Notes: generated by a model from the letters alone, not told the origin. Counted from the first letter of the stretch, positions 12,940-24,600 are shown. The stretch: 64,000 nucleotides of DNA from Psoroptes ovis (GCA_002943765.1 PQWQ01000034.1:248001-312000); one strand, 5' to 3'. Numbers and translations: made by a program.

Positions 12940-13467
12940 TGGAACTTCACGAAGATTTATGTGCATGCCAACGTGATCATCGTGTTGCGTCTCTTCAAGG
13001 TAAGCTTCATGGTTCAAAATCGATGAATAACGTCGAGTTGAATGTGCCATTGACTATAGTTGCATCATGGTAAATCGTGTAAAAGTGTATTTCAGTTTCA
13101 ATTCCATTTAGGATTTCGTTCCAATATTAAGGAACGAATTTTTTGTTTCAGCTCGTGGTTCGCTCCCATCCGACCACAATGATATCAATTATGTATAAAC
13201 CAAGTTTCTGGTATATCGTCTCTATTCGTTCAGCTCTAACATGACTTCGATAATTTCGTTATGTTTGTCACCAACAATAGCCCCAATGATCTAGATAAAA
13301 GTTATAATTAATATAAATTAGTATTTTAACATTTTTGATTAATCATAATATACTTACCATTAGAATTCAACAATTGTATCAGCAACCAGCTTAATCATTG
13401 GATGATCTGCAAAATAACTTCTTGTTTTGCAGGGATGTTGATGATTGTTTAATGTTAAAAAGAATGA
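12940..13467 (-). pseudogene. decayed spliced gene-like unit, copy 1
   Basis: On the minus strand this copy shows a TATA box (13,499-13,492), an arthropod-type initiator TCATTC (13,467-13,462), a leader exon ending at 13,358 with donor GTAAGT, a 67-nt intron, acceptor TCTAG, and a second exon from 13,290. In one frame the second exon begins SLGLLLVTNITKL and then hits stops. The same layout is repeated at 19,155-18,554 and 23,941-24,470. The product is unknown; stops and diverged frames suggest it no longer encodes a protein, though a spliced noncoding transcript is possible. Confidence 0.5.
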
Positions 13468-13491
13468 TAATTTCCATGAAAATTCGAGCTG

Positions 13492-13499
13492 TTTATATA
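13492..13499 (-). promoter_or_regulatory. TATA box of gene-like unit copy 1
   Basis: TATATAAA on the minus strand. The A of a TCATTC initiator lies about 34 nt downstream, slightly longer than the usual TATA-Inr distance. The surrounding ~100 bp are well conserved among the three copies. Confidence 0.45.
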
Positions 13500-14634
13500 C
13501 TAAATTTGTGTTGTTAAATTTTAATTGTAGTCAATGTTGAAGCCTGATAACATCACAGTCATGCATCTTAGAAAAATCTAGAAAATTAGAGAAGTTTTTT
13601 TTGTTCTTTGATCAATATTGTCATCTCTAATTCAGACTCAAGATGAACATTTATCATTCATATTAATAATATATGATTAAGTGTTCAATCTTAGCATAAA
13701 GAGTAAGTAACAATTTTGATAAATTTTGAGTTTTCAAAATTTTATTGTCTATTTAAATAGGCATTTGTCTTAAAGAAAATTTTTTCATTTCAATATTTTC
13801 TCCATATAGGCAACATCTCCATCTTCAAATTGTAAATCTTTGTTATTGTTTGATGTTGTGCAGCATGTTTTTACACATATTTTCTTCATTTATCTTCTCT
13901 TAGATCCCGATCTATGGCCTGTCAAGTATTAAAAAGATGTTAGGTATTGTCCAATCTTTTGATTCGATTGTGGTCTGTCACAACCCTGAATTCTTCTGGT
14001 TTACCACTTAATCAAATGATTTTCAGAAAATTTCCAAAGACTGCAGACTTAAATTTCTTAGATTTTTTCAAAAAATTTTGTCGATGAATAGCCTTAGATT
14101 TCTTTGATATTTTCAAAAATTTTCAAAGATTATAGCCTTCGATTTTTTCAGAAAATTATCAAAGACTATAGCCTTAGATTTTTTTAGATAGAATCTCCCT
14201 ATTCATAATTACATTCTGCACGGCCTAAAATAGTCAACAGCTTATTGGTTTGTTACTCAAATTCATGATCCTTGTTGAACAATATCAGTAAATAGAATTT
14301 TGAATATTCTCCATTTCGATTGCATGCGTATTTATTTAACTTTAGCATTAGTATTTAACTTCATATTAGTTATCACCCTTTGATCATTCAAGTTTTTTTT
14401 TTATTCAACTCATACTTGTTATTCTTTGTTGCTTTCATTAGTTTTGTTAGTCGAATTGATTGCAACTCGTGTTAGTGCTAGGATCTTTCATAGTTTATAT
14501 GGTCTTTCCATATCTTGAATCATTTGCATGACTTGATAAAATTCCTTGATATTTCTTTAGTTTTTGTCCAACCATTGTTAGTCATTTCATTTTCCGATTC
14601 ACAATTATTTCTAAGATTCTTCTTTTGTAACTTG

Positions 14635-15870
14635 CATGAGTGTTAATTTTACATTATAATCATTATTGTTAATTATCCCCTTTGACCTTTCAATTTTTTT
14701 GATTGACTTGTCCAATCATTTCATTTCCCTTTATTTTTTAGTTGTCCCTGTTTTAATCCATCTGAATTTCATTAATTCCTTTCATATGTATTTTTCTACT
14801 CATGGAAATAGGTTGGTGGTGGCGATGGCGATAGGTCCAGTGGGGTGGTGACGATAGCAATGGCGTTGGCTACACGTTCCAGGTAAATGGTAAGTATAAT
14901 ACGGTGAGTATAGTAGGGTAAGTATAGAAAGGTAAGTATAAAATGGTAAGTATAAAGGTAAGTATAATGTATTCTACTAACCAACTCAACCCGGGTCGAA
15001 ACTTGACCCCGAAGGGACCAAATTTTGGTCCTGTGATGGATCGAAATTTCGGTCCCTTCGGGGTCATTTTCGACCCGCGACCTACACCCTCCCAACTGAA
15101 ATGAGGGGGGTCAGTTGGGAGGGGGTAGTGTGAGGGAGGACGGTAGGGAGGGAGATTGAAAGAGAGGGGAATGGGAGGGGAACGTAACACCAAGCAGCCC
15201 GAGGCAGAGTGGGGCCGGACGAATTTTTCGCGTATTTATATATACAAGTAGCATAAGGATCTGACAAACCTCCTCCCCTATGCCTTCCCTCCCTTTCAAA
15301 TCTCCCTCCCTCTCTTTCCACTCCCTCACAGTCTCCTCCCCGCCCGTCCTCCCTCACACTACCCCCTCCCAACTGACCCCCCTCATGTCAATTGGGAGGG
15401 GGTAGTTTCCGGGTCGAAAATGACCCCGAAGGGATCGAAATTTCGATCCAATCAGGGATCAAAATTTGATCCCTTCGGGACCAGGTTTCGACCCGGGTGC
15501 ATTGCATAGTGTAATTTAAAATACTTACCTCATTATACTTACCTGATAAGATTCACCCTGATATACTTACCAAACTATACTTACCCTTTTATACTTACCT
15601 ATTCGCACCATCCTTCGCTACCACCGCCGTAAACTAACTCGTCGCCACCATCCTCGGCCCCACGTAGCTAGGTTCCATCATATTTGAAACCATCCCTAGA
15701 AATATAAAAATAAAAGGAATATAATAAGATTCGGATGGATTATAACTTACAATAATGACAACTAAAAAAATCAAGGAAAATGAAAAGATTGGACAAGTCA
15801 TTTAAAAAAAATTGAAAGGTCAAAGGGGATAATTAACAATAATGATTATAATGTAAAATTAATACTCATG
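14635..15870. repeat. nested GC-rich palindrome inside left arm (fold-back-like element)
   Basis: A second inverted repeat lies inside the arm, centred near 15,245, with half-arms of about 600 bp. Both ends read CATGAGT(A/G)TTAATTTTAC inward. Moving inward come six copies of GGTAAGTATA or GGTGAGTATA (14,891-14,970) mirrored by TATACTTACC at 15,525-15,602. Next are stacked small palindromes such as GACCAAATTTTGGTC and GATCGAAATTTCGATC flanked by CCCTTCGGG, then polypurine/polypyrimidine tracts (15,100-15,180 and 15,285-15,370). At 15,061 and 15,426 the halves pair exactly (sum 30,487). It is much richer in G and C than anything around it. No transposase is present, so I treat it as a non-autonomous fold-back-type element. 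Confidence 0.75.
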
Positions 15871-17350
15871 CGAGTAATGTAGATAATACTCATATGTCGC
15901 AAAACTATGAACTGATATTTATGAAAACTATTTCTTAAGGAATTACCTCGTCATGGACTTGGTGAATAATGAATGTTAATCTATTACAAAAATGCTTGAC
16001 TATGCTAACTAAACTAATGATAATAAATAAATTGATGCAAATACAATTCACAATCATTATAATACGGTTAATGATAAGGATAAATGTGGACACGCAGATC
16101 TAGTTCAAATGGCAAGGGTCTTCCTTGTCACAATTATACGCGTGGTTGTTTTTACAGCCTGATAACAATGAACAAATTTCATACGTTTGCTAATTAATAA
16201 ATGTAAACAATACAAGGATTTAGGAGTCTTCATAAACATTCTTAAACCAGTGATTCCCAAGGTGTGGGCTAGGGATAATAGAATTGTATAACTGTGTTTA
16301 CAGCTAAAATCTTTACCTTGGAAAAGAAATTCGGAGAAAAAGCAGCATGGAATTGACCTATGGGAACAATACCTTCCATCCATCCATCCATCAGCAATTA
16401 CAATAATGATGAGACCTGATCAAAAAGAATGATGAAAATATCAATAAGAATCGTTATAATGTTGATTGATTTCACAAAGCATCACAAATGATTGACTATG
16501 CTTACCATTGCTCGAAATTATTTGATGTTGCCACGCTGCCAGCCAAATCGAAAATAAAAAATCCACTTCAAGACAAATGCTTATTTAAATAGGCAATAAA
16601 ATTTTTGACAATTCATTTTCAAATCAAATTGACATCTAATTGTCACTCATTTGATTGAGGGTCTATCCATATAATACGTTATGACTGTGTTGTCAATAGA
16701 TGTCGCTAACACTATTTTCATTTCAAGTCTTTGAAAATGAAATCATGATTCTTGTCGAATCATTCTTAGATTCAATTTGATTAGATGAAAAATGCCAAAT
16801 TACATCCATGATTTAAACTGTTTCAAAAATTCAAAAATTAAGATACAATATAACCAAATAAAATAAAGTTTGCTCACACATCTTATGATGATAATTTAAT
16901 TTTTCAAGTCCCAGTCCTAGCTTCAACCAAATTAGTTGTATGTGGGGATGTTTTTACCATGTTTTGATTAAAGCCGATAAGAATTCTCCACTGAATAAAT
17001 ATTATGAGATATAACATTTGCCATTAGTCAGAAAGGCTATCGTAAATTGAAAAATAGACTCTTTGATTGTTTTTTCTTTCATCATTTTTTCATTTGTAAC
17101 ATTGCTGTGATAATAAAATAAAGAAAATCAGTTTACATTGATCCAAATACAAATTGTACATACCATTAAAATTGGATACATATTATTCAATTAATTGGAT
17201 AAATAACGATTCTTAAATTCTAAAAAATAAACAAATAATTCACAGCTGTAAAAAAATTCACACACGTCAACGACATTCATCGACAGATGACAACTGATCA
17301 AAACAAAATGACTTATTAATACCAAGTATAAATTTATCAAAATTGTTACT

Positions 17351-18553
17351 TACTCTTATGCTAAGATTGAACACTTAATCATATATTATTAATTGAAATT
17401 GAAACAAACTGAAATGAACGAATTGACATCTTTATAAGTTAGAGTGAAAAAACACTATGACATATATCTGTCATTATTAAATTGAAAGTAAAGAATAAAT
17501 ACCTGATGAAACAATTTACAAAGCCAATGATTCAACTCTTCGAGGTAACAAATGTGTTTAGAGTGATCATTTTGACACATACATTTCTGTTATTTCCATC
17601 TTTTAATTGATGATGATCTGATTAAATACCCTAAATTTTGATTGTCATTTTCTGAATTATTAAAAATCACTTTGATCAATCTAATGAATTGAATTAGAAT
17701 TAGAATTATAATCTTAATAAGTCAACGTGATAAAACACTTAAACATAGATCTGTCGTTATTAAATTGAAAACAAAGACTAAATACCTGATCAATAATCGA
17801 TAAGGCCAATCGATCTAAATAAATTATTGATAGTTATCCTAAAATTATGCCAGGTTATTACATCAAGGAGACAAATATTTATAAAACTTTTATTTCGTTG
17901 AATAGATTCATATTTTTGTCGTTAATTTATGATTTTCAATTTTCATTCATCAAATTGATCAACTAAATTAGTTGATTTAATAAATCAGATTCGAATCGAA
18001 TGTTTTGACAAATCGAATGTTTGTGTTGATATGCGCAAAAAAAAATAGTTCGACTCAAAATTCGAAGATGGCGACACTTTTGTTCATGTGTATTTTGCGC
18101 CAAAACAAAAAGATTCGATTCGAATGCGATTAATCGAATCAATCAATTCGATTGATCAAAACGATTCCTGTAAATCAAGAATATGAGATGATATTTCGAA
18201 GTAGCTAATCTTCATCAATTCAACTATAGACAGATCAATCATTCATGGCACGCGAAGTAATTGAGTAAAGTTACATAATTTCCAGATGATATTTATTGGT
18301 TCCATCATATATTCATCAAGTACTCAATCATCATTTTGATTTTAATGAAAAGTATCGCAAAGTTTATTTCCTTTAATATATGCGTACATTGGTTTAATAT
18401 GATTTTTTTAAAATGCAAATGTTCATTATGTGTGTGTGTATCAAATGTGTTGATTTGTATTTTAATTGTGAAGAATACTGTGTAAATGATTTATAAGGTA
18501 TGAGGTGATATTTTCAAAGTGCTTGCATTATGTGATTTTTATTCAATAATTCT
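17351..18553. other. spacer of the giant palindrome, gene-free part
   Basis: AT-rich sequence unique to the centre of the palindrome. It contains two diverged direct copies of a ~70-bp segment (17,465-17,530 and 17,745-17,815) reading ATCTGTC(A/G)TTATTAAATTGAAA and onward to AAATACCTGAT. It also has a cluster of TTCGAATCGAA-like palindromes at 17,990-18,170, and an AGATGGCGACA motif at 18,066-18,076. I see no gene. Confidence 0.4.
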
Positions 18554-19157
18554 TTAAATTGCATAGATTGTAATGGGCTTTTCACGGCTGTTTCGATCAA
18601 GGATAATAATATTAACCAAAATGCTAATAACCATAACTGTCAATGATAGTCGAATTGAGCTAAATTGTGTATGAAGTTGCACTTTCAATGCCCTTTGATC
18701 TAGCCCATCTATGCTGGAATCAATCGATTTACTCATATTCCTCTCCGAGGGTCCGAGTATATCTGCTTGTGATAATAGTCTAATTGAGCCCAATTGTATC
18801 GTAAATGAATTTCCCCATCAATACCTTTGAAAATTAGTCCCAGTATCGATGAATATATATCATTATCTGCTTGAACGCCTACGTATTCAATAGAGCCTTC
18901 GAATAGTGTTTCTTAACGAACTGTGCCATGTTTGAAACGATAAAAACGCCTAGTTACATCTGCCAGTAACATTAGACCAATTGATCTAAATAGGGAAAAT
19001 AAGATGAAATGACAGATTAATGATCATAATAACTAAATATCATTCAATAACACTTACCATTAAAGTTCGGCTGATGAACAAGTAGAATTGCTTGATGCTC
19101 AGCACAAAAAAGGTTAATACTTTTGGAGATGTTAATGGTTGTTTAATGATAGAATGA
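18554..19157 (-). pseudogene. decayed spliced gene-like unit, copy 2 (most protein-like)
   Basis: Minus-strand copy in the spacer between the arms: TATA box 19,194-19,187, initiator TCATTC 19,157-19,152, leader exon to 19,058, donor GTAAGT, 72-nt intron, and second exon from 18,985. That exon reads SIGLMLLADVTRRF in the frame homologous to the other two copies. It continues for about 80 codons with one internal stop, then shifts frame into an open stretch ending at 18,554. That stretch contains a hydrophobic, membrane-like segment (SLTVMVISILVNIII). I know no family for it. One stop plus one frameshift suggests a recently broken small gene. Confidence 0.5.
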
Positions 19158-19186
19158 ATGATTTTTTCCTATGAAAATTCGAGCTG

Positions 19187-19194
19187 TTTATATA
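19187..19194 (-). promoter_or_regulatory. TATA box of gene-like unit copy 2
   Basis: TATATAAA on the minus strand, followed by the initiator TCATTC, in the same arrangement as the copies at 13,492 and 23,907. Confidence 0.45.
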
Positions 19195-19389
19195 CTAAAT
19201 TTGTGTTGTTAAATTTTAATTGTAGTCAATGTGTCAGTCTAATAACATCACAGTCATATATCATCAATCATAGAAAAATCTAGAAAATTAGAGAAGTTTT
19301 CTTTCTTCATTGATCAATATTGTCATCTCTAATTCAGATTCAAGATGAATAGTAAATAATAGTTTTGATAAATTTATACTTAGTATTAA

Positions 19390-19536
19390 CCCTTGAAACT
19401 CGAGCGGTGAGCATAGCTCACCATAAGATGTAATGCAGCAACTCGATAGGCGCCCCTCAGTCACCATTTTACATTAGTGTGAAAAATCGTCGAACTGCTG
19501 GCTTACTTGCGCTGTAAATGCCTCGAGTTCTAAGGG
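19390..19536. mobile_element. 147-bp piggyBac-type MITE
   Basis: The insert begins CCCTTGAAACTCGAG and ends CTCGAGTTCTAAGGG, forming imperfect terminal inverted repeats. It is flanked by TTAA (19,386-19,389) and TCAA (19,537-19,540), the second being a one-base decay of the TTAA target duplication. The homologous site in the left arm (TTAA at 17,316-17,319 on the plus strand) is empty and continuous, which proves insertion. Inside is a perfect GGTGAGC-ATA-GCTCACC hairpin. TTAA targets and CCC-starting ends are hallmarks of piggyBac elements. No transposase is present. Confidence 0.8.
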
Positions 19537-21330
19537 TCAATACGTCATTTTGTCTTGACCAGTCGTCATCTGTCGGCTAATGTCATTGACGTACTGTTTC
19601 TGTCAGAATTAGCCAAGTTGCCGGCTCCAAATGGCATAGTTTCAACCATGAACAATACAAAACCCTTAGATAGCAGTATGAACAAAATAAAATTTCCGAA
19701 AATGTTCATAGAAAATATTCCCGGTAAATGTATTTGCATTTTTATACAGCTGATTCTTAATTTTTTTAATTGATAATTTTAGAATTTGTTATCATTATAT
19801 CCTCCAATTCAATTAATTATATTTGTTCAATTTTCTTATATTCAAAGACTAAACAATGGTATGTAAAATTTGCATGTAAATAAACTAAAACTCATTCATT
19901 TTCAATTTCATTTTCACAGAATTGTAAAGAATTATTATTAATCTTCAATTAATTGATGTGAATTATTTGTTTATTTTTTAGAATTTAAGAATCGTTATTT
20001 ATCCAATTAATTGAATAATATGTATCCAATTTTAATGGTATGTACAATTTGTATTTGGATCAATGTAAACTGATTTTCTTTATTTTATTATCACAGCAAT
20101 GTTACAAATGAAAAAATGATGAAAGAAAAAACAATCAAAGAGTCTATTTTTCAATTTACGATAGCCTTTCTGACTAATGGCAAATGTTATATCTCATAAT
20201 ATTTATTCAGTGGAGAATTCTTATCGGCTTTAATCAAAACATGGTAAAAACATCCCCACATACAACTAATTTGGTTGAAGCTAGGACTGGGACTTGAAAA
20301 ATTAAATTATCATCATAAGATGTGTGAGCAAACTTTATTTTATTTGGTTATATTGTATCTTAATTTTTGAATTTTTGAAACAGTTTAAATCATGGATGTA
20401 ATTTGGCATTTTTCATCTAATCAAATTGAATCTAAGAATGATTCGACAAGAATCATGATTTCATTTTCAAAGACTTGAAATGAAAATAGTGTTAGCGACA
20501 TCTATTGACAACACAGTCATAACGTATTATATGGATAGACCCTCAATCAAATGAGTGACAATTAGATGTCAATTTGATTTGAAAATGAATTGTCAAAAAT
20601 TTTATTGCCTATTTAAATAAGCATTTGTCTTGAAGTGGATTTTTTATTTTCGATTTGGCTGGCAGCGTGGCAACATCAAATAATTTCGAGCAATGGTAAG
20701 CATAGTCAATCATTTGTGATGCTTTGTGAAATCAATCAACATTATAACGATTCTTATTGATATTTTCATCATTCTTTTTGATCAGGTCTCATCATTATTG
20801 TAATTGCTGATGGATGGATGGATGGAAGGTATTGTTCCCATAGGTCAATTCCATGCTGCTTTTTCTCCGAATTTCTTTTCCAAGGTAAAGATTTTAGCTG
20901 TAAACACAGTTATACAATTCTATTATCCCTAGCCCACACCTTGGGAATCACTGGTTTAAGAATGTTTATGAAGACTCCTAAATCCTTGTATTGTTTACAT
21001 TTATTAATTAGCAAACGTATGAAATTTGTTCATTGTTATCAGGCTGTAAAAACAACCACGCGTATAATTGTGACAAGGAAGACCCTTGCCATTTGAACTA
21101 GATCTGCGTGTCCACATTTATCCTTATCATTAACCGTATTATAATGATTGTGAATTGTATTTGCATCAATTTATTTATTATCATTAGTTTAGTTAGCATA
21201 GTCAAGCATTTTTGTAATAGATTAACATTCATTATTCACCAAGTCCATGACGAGGTAATTCCTTAAGAAATAGTTTTCATAAATATCAGTTCATAGTTTT
21301 GCGACATATGAGTATTATCTACATTACTCG

Positions 21331-22566
21331 CATGAGTATTAATTTTACATTATAATCATTATTGTTAATTATCCCCTTTGACCTTTCAATTTTTTTTAAA
21401 TGACTTGTCCAATCTTTTCATTTTCCTTGATTTTTTTAGTTGTCATTATTGTAAGTTATAATCCATCCGAATCTTATTATATTCCTTTTATTTTTATATT
21501 TCTAGGGATGGTTTCAAATATGATGGAACCTAGCTACGTGGGGCCGAGGATGGTGGCGACGAGTTAGTTTACGGCGGTGGTAGCGAAGGATGGTGCGAAT
21601 AGGTAAGTATAAAAGGGTAAGTATAGTTTGGTAAGTATATCAGGGTGAATCTTATCAGGTAAGTATAATGAGGTAAGTATTTTAAATTACACTATGCAAT
21701 GCACCCGGGTCGAAACCTGGCCCCGAAGGGATCAAATTTTGATCCCTGATTGGATCGAAATTTCGATCCCTTCGGGGTCATTTTCGACCCGGAAACTACC
21801 CCCTCCCAATTGACATGAGGGGGGTCAGTTGGGAGGGGGTAGTGTGAGGGAGGACGGGCGGGGAGGAGACTGTGAGGGAGTGGAAAGAGAGGGAGGGAGA
21901 TTTGAAAGGGAGGGAAGGCATAGGGGAGGAGGTTTGTCAGATCCTTATGCTACTTGTATATATAAATACGCGAAAAATTCGTCCGGCCCCACTCTGCCTC
22001 GGGCTGCTTGGTGTTACGTTCCCCTCCCATTCCCCTCTCTTTCAATCTCCCTCCCTACCGTCCTCCCTCACACTACCCCCTCCCAACTGACCCCCCTCAT
22101 TTCAGTTGGGAGGGTGTAGGTCGCGGGTCGAAAATGACCCCGAAGGGACCGAAATTTCGATCCATCACAGGACCAAAATTTGGTCCCTTCGGGGTCAAGT
22201 TTCGACCCGGGTTGAGTTGGTTAGTAGAATACATTATACTTACCTTTATACTTACCATTTTATACTTACCTTTCTATACTTACCCTACTATACTCACCGT
22301 ATTATACTTACCATTTACCTGGAACGTGTAGCCAACGCCATTGCTATCGTCACCACCCCACTGGACCTATCGCCATCGCCACCACCAACCTATTTCCATG
22401 AGTAGAAAAATACATATGAAAGGAATTAATGAAATTCAGATGGATTAAAACAGGGACAACTAAAAAATAAAGGGAAATGAAATGATTGGACAAGTCAATC
22501 AAAAAAATTGAAAGGTCAAAGGGGATAATTAACAATAATGATTATAATGTAAAATTAACACTCATG
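21331..22566. repeat. nested GC-rich palindrome inside right arm
   Basis: Mirror copy of the left-arm element, with the same terminal CATGAGT/ACTCATG borders, TATACTTACC/GGTAAGTATA blocks and polypurine tracts, in reverse order. Its borders (about 65 bp, ending AATACTCATG) also occur singly at about 22,733-22,792 and 23,063-23,122, and in the left arm near 14,335-14,395. The terminal module is therefore a repeat in its own right. Confidence 0.75.
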
Positions 22567-23140
22567 CAAGTTACAAAAGAAGAATCTTAGAAATAATTGT
22601 GAATCGGAAAATGAAATGACTAACAATGGTTGGACAAAAACTAAAGAAATATCAAGGAATTTTATCAAGTCATGCAAATGATTCAAGATATGGAAAGACC
22701 ATATAAACTGAGAGCTACAAAGAAAAAAATTGAAATGGTCAAAGGGTGATAACAAATAATAATGATACTTAAGTAAAATAAATACTCATGCAATCGAAAT
22801 GGAGAACACTCAAATAATGGCCAACTGACTGACAATAATTAGACAAAGACTAAAATTTAGCACTCAATTAATAATGGGATAATAGTCGAATTATAAAATT
22901 TCACTAAGTAATTTTGTCAGGTCATGCTAATGATTTAAGATAAGCAAAGACCATATAACTATGAAAGATGCTGGCATCAACACGAGTTGCAATAAATTCG
23001 ACTAACAAAACTGATGAGCAACAAAGAAAGGTTAAGAAGTATGAGTTAATTCAAAAAAAGAAAATTGGAATGATCAAAGGGTGATAACTAATATTAATGA
23101 TACTAAAGTAAAATAAATACTCATGCAATTGAAATGGAAA
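22560..23140 (+). repeat. tandem duplication (~335 bp period) in right arm
   Basis: AAAGGGTGATAAC occurs at 22,741 and 23,076, and the surrounding segments align: AGACCATATAA..., then ATAAATACTCATGCAAT. The left arm has only one such segment, with the junction at ACCATATAAACT around 14,492. There its sequence jumps from the first to the second right-arm copy. Confidence 0.65.
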
Positions 23141-23906
23141 ATATTCATATTTCTATTTACTGATATTGGTAAACAGGGACCATGAATTTGAGTAACAAAA
23201 CAATAAGCTACAACAATTTTGGATCGTATAGAATGTAGTTATAAAAAGGGAGATTCTATCAAAAAAATCTAAGACGATAGTCTTTGATAATTTTCCGAAA
23301 AAATCGAAGGCTATAGTCTATAGAAATTTTTAAAATATCAAAGAAATTTAGGTCTACAGTCTTTGGATATTTTCTGAAAATCATTTGATTAAGTGGTAAA
23401 CCAGAAGAATTCAGGGTTGCGACAGACCACAATCGAATCAATAAATTGGACAATATCTAACATCTTTTTTCAATAAATATAAGGTCATAATATTATCGGG
23501 AACTAAATGAAGAAAATATGAGTTAAAACATGCTTCACAACATCAAACAATAACAAAGACTTACAATTTAAAGATGGAGATGTTGCCTGATTGGAGAAAA
23601 AATCGAAACGAAAAAATTTTATCCAAGACAAATGCCTATTTAAATAGACAATAAAATTTTGAAAACTCAAAATTTATCAAAATTGTTACTTACTCTTTAT
23701 GCTAAGATTGAACACTTAATCATATATTATTAATATGAATGATAAATGTTCATCTTGAGTCTGAATTAGAGATGACAATATTGATCAAAGAACAAAGAAA
23801 ACTTCTCTAATTTTCTAGATTTTTCCATGATTGATGATGATACATGACTGTGATGTTATTAGACTGACACATTGACTACAATTAAAATTTAACAACACAA
23901 ATTTAG

Positions 23907-23914
23907 TATATAAA
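23907..23914 (+). promoter_or_regulatory. TATA box of gene-like unit copy 3
   Basis: TATATAAA on the plus strand with initiator TCATTC at 23,939-23,944. It reads outward from the palindrome, like copy 1 on the opposite side. Confidence 0.45.
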
Positions 23915-23938
23915 CAGCTCGAATTTTGATGGAAAATA

Positions 23939-24470
23939 TCATTCAATTCAACATTTAACAACCATCAACATCTCTGCAAAACAAAAAGTGTTTTGGCAGA
24001 TCATTAAGTAGTATAGCTGATACAATTGCCGAATTTTAATGGTAAGTACATTATGATTGATCTGAAATATTCAAATACTAATATTTATTAATTATAACTT
24101 CAATCTAGATCATTGGGGCTATTGTTGGTGGCAAACATAACGAAATTATCGAAATCATATATTAGAGCTGAACGAAATGAGACGCTATGCCAGGGACTTT
24201 TAGGATACGTGTTAGGCGACTAAATTAAATCAATATTGTCGGCTTGGAGCTACAGTGAAAAATTTGATCCTGAATATTGGCACGAAATTAAAGGGTAATA
24301 AAACTGGAATACACTTTTACACGAGTTACCTTGATGGGACTACGGTCACTCGCAGATTCAACTCGACGTCATTCATCGATTTCGTACCATGAAGCTTATC
24401 TTTGAGAGACGCAACACGACGATCACGTTGGACACGCACATAAATCTTCGTGAAGTTCCATGATTATGGA
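23939..24470 (+). pseudogene. decayed spliced gene-like unit, copy 3
   Basis: Plus-strand copy in the right arm: TATA box 23,907-23,914, initiator TCATTC 23,939-23,944, leader exon to 24,041, donor GTAAGT, 67-nt intron, and second exon from 24,109. The homologous frame reads SLGLLLVANITKL, then ETLCQGLLGYV (compare ETLFEGSIEYV in copy 2), then runs into several stops. The exon-intron layout matches copies 1 and 2. Confidence 0.5.
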
Positions 24471-24600
24471 AAAAACCAGGACTATAATCCTTGGCAATAT
24501 GTAGATTGACTATGGCTATACTCTTAAGCTATAATTTGGGGAAAACTTGAGACTAAAACCTATGTGAATTTGGAGAAAAACTAAAGCTAAAGCCTTTGAA

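Larger units (their letters stand above)
12805..17350 (+). repeat. left arm of giant inverted repeat
   Basis: This block is the reverse complement of 19,350-24,600. From 14,492 to 17,244 every position x pairs with 37,201-x, with no net indel across 2.75 kb and near-identical sequence in all stretches compared. One mismatch seen is A at 15,480 against C at 21,721 (T expected). Outside this core, at 12,805-14,491, the arms still align but are clearly diverged, with indels that change the coordinate sum to about 37,400-37,460. Open frames inside the core (for example 16,105-16,383) are mirrored exactly in the other arm only because the DNA is identical; none resembles a transposase or other known protein. 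Confidence 0.9.
19350..24600 (-). repeat. right arm of giant inverted repeat
   Basis: Reverse-complement partner of the left arm. The near-identical core is 19,957-22,709; the diverged outer part is 22,710-24,600. Relative to the left arm it carries two extra pieces: a 147-bp TTAA-flanked insert at 19,390-19,536, and a second copy of a roughly 335-bp tandem unit in 22,560-23,140. The left arm has a single fused copy of that unit, so one arm gained or lost it. Confidence 0.9.

Noticed and set aside
16105..16383. 92-codon frame mirrored exactly at 20,818-21,096, and similar mirrored frames at 14,796-15,372 / 21,829-22,405
   Set aside because: The identical proteins reflect identical palindrome arms, not selection. 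Overlapping frames in several registers are equally preserved, and none resembles a known protein.
12805..24600. LTR retrotransposon or Maverick/Polinton
   Set aside because: The long repeats are inverted, not direct, and no gag, pol, integrase or DNA polymerase B frame is present anywhere in the interval.
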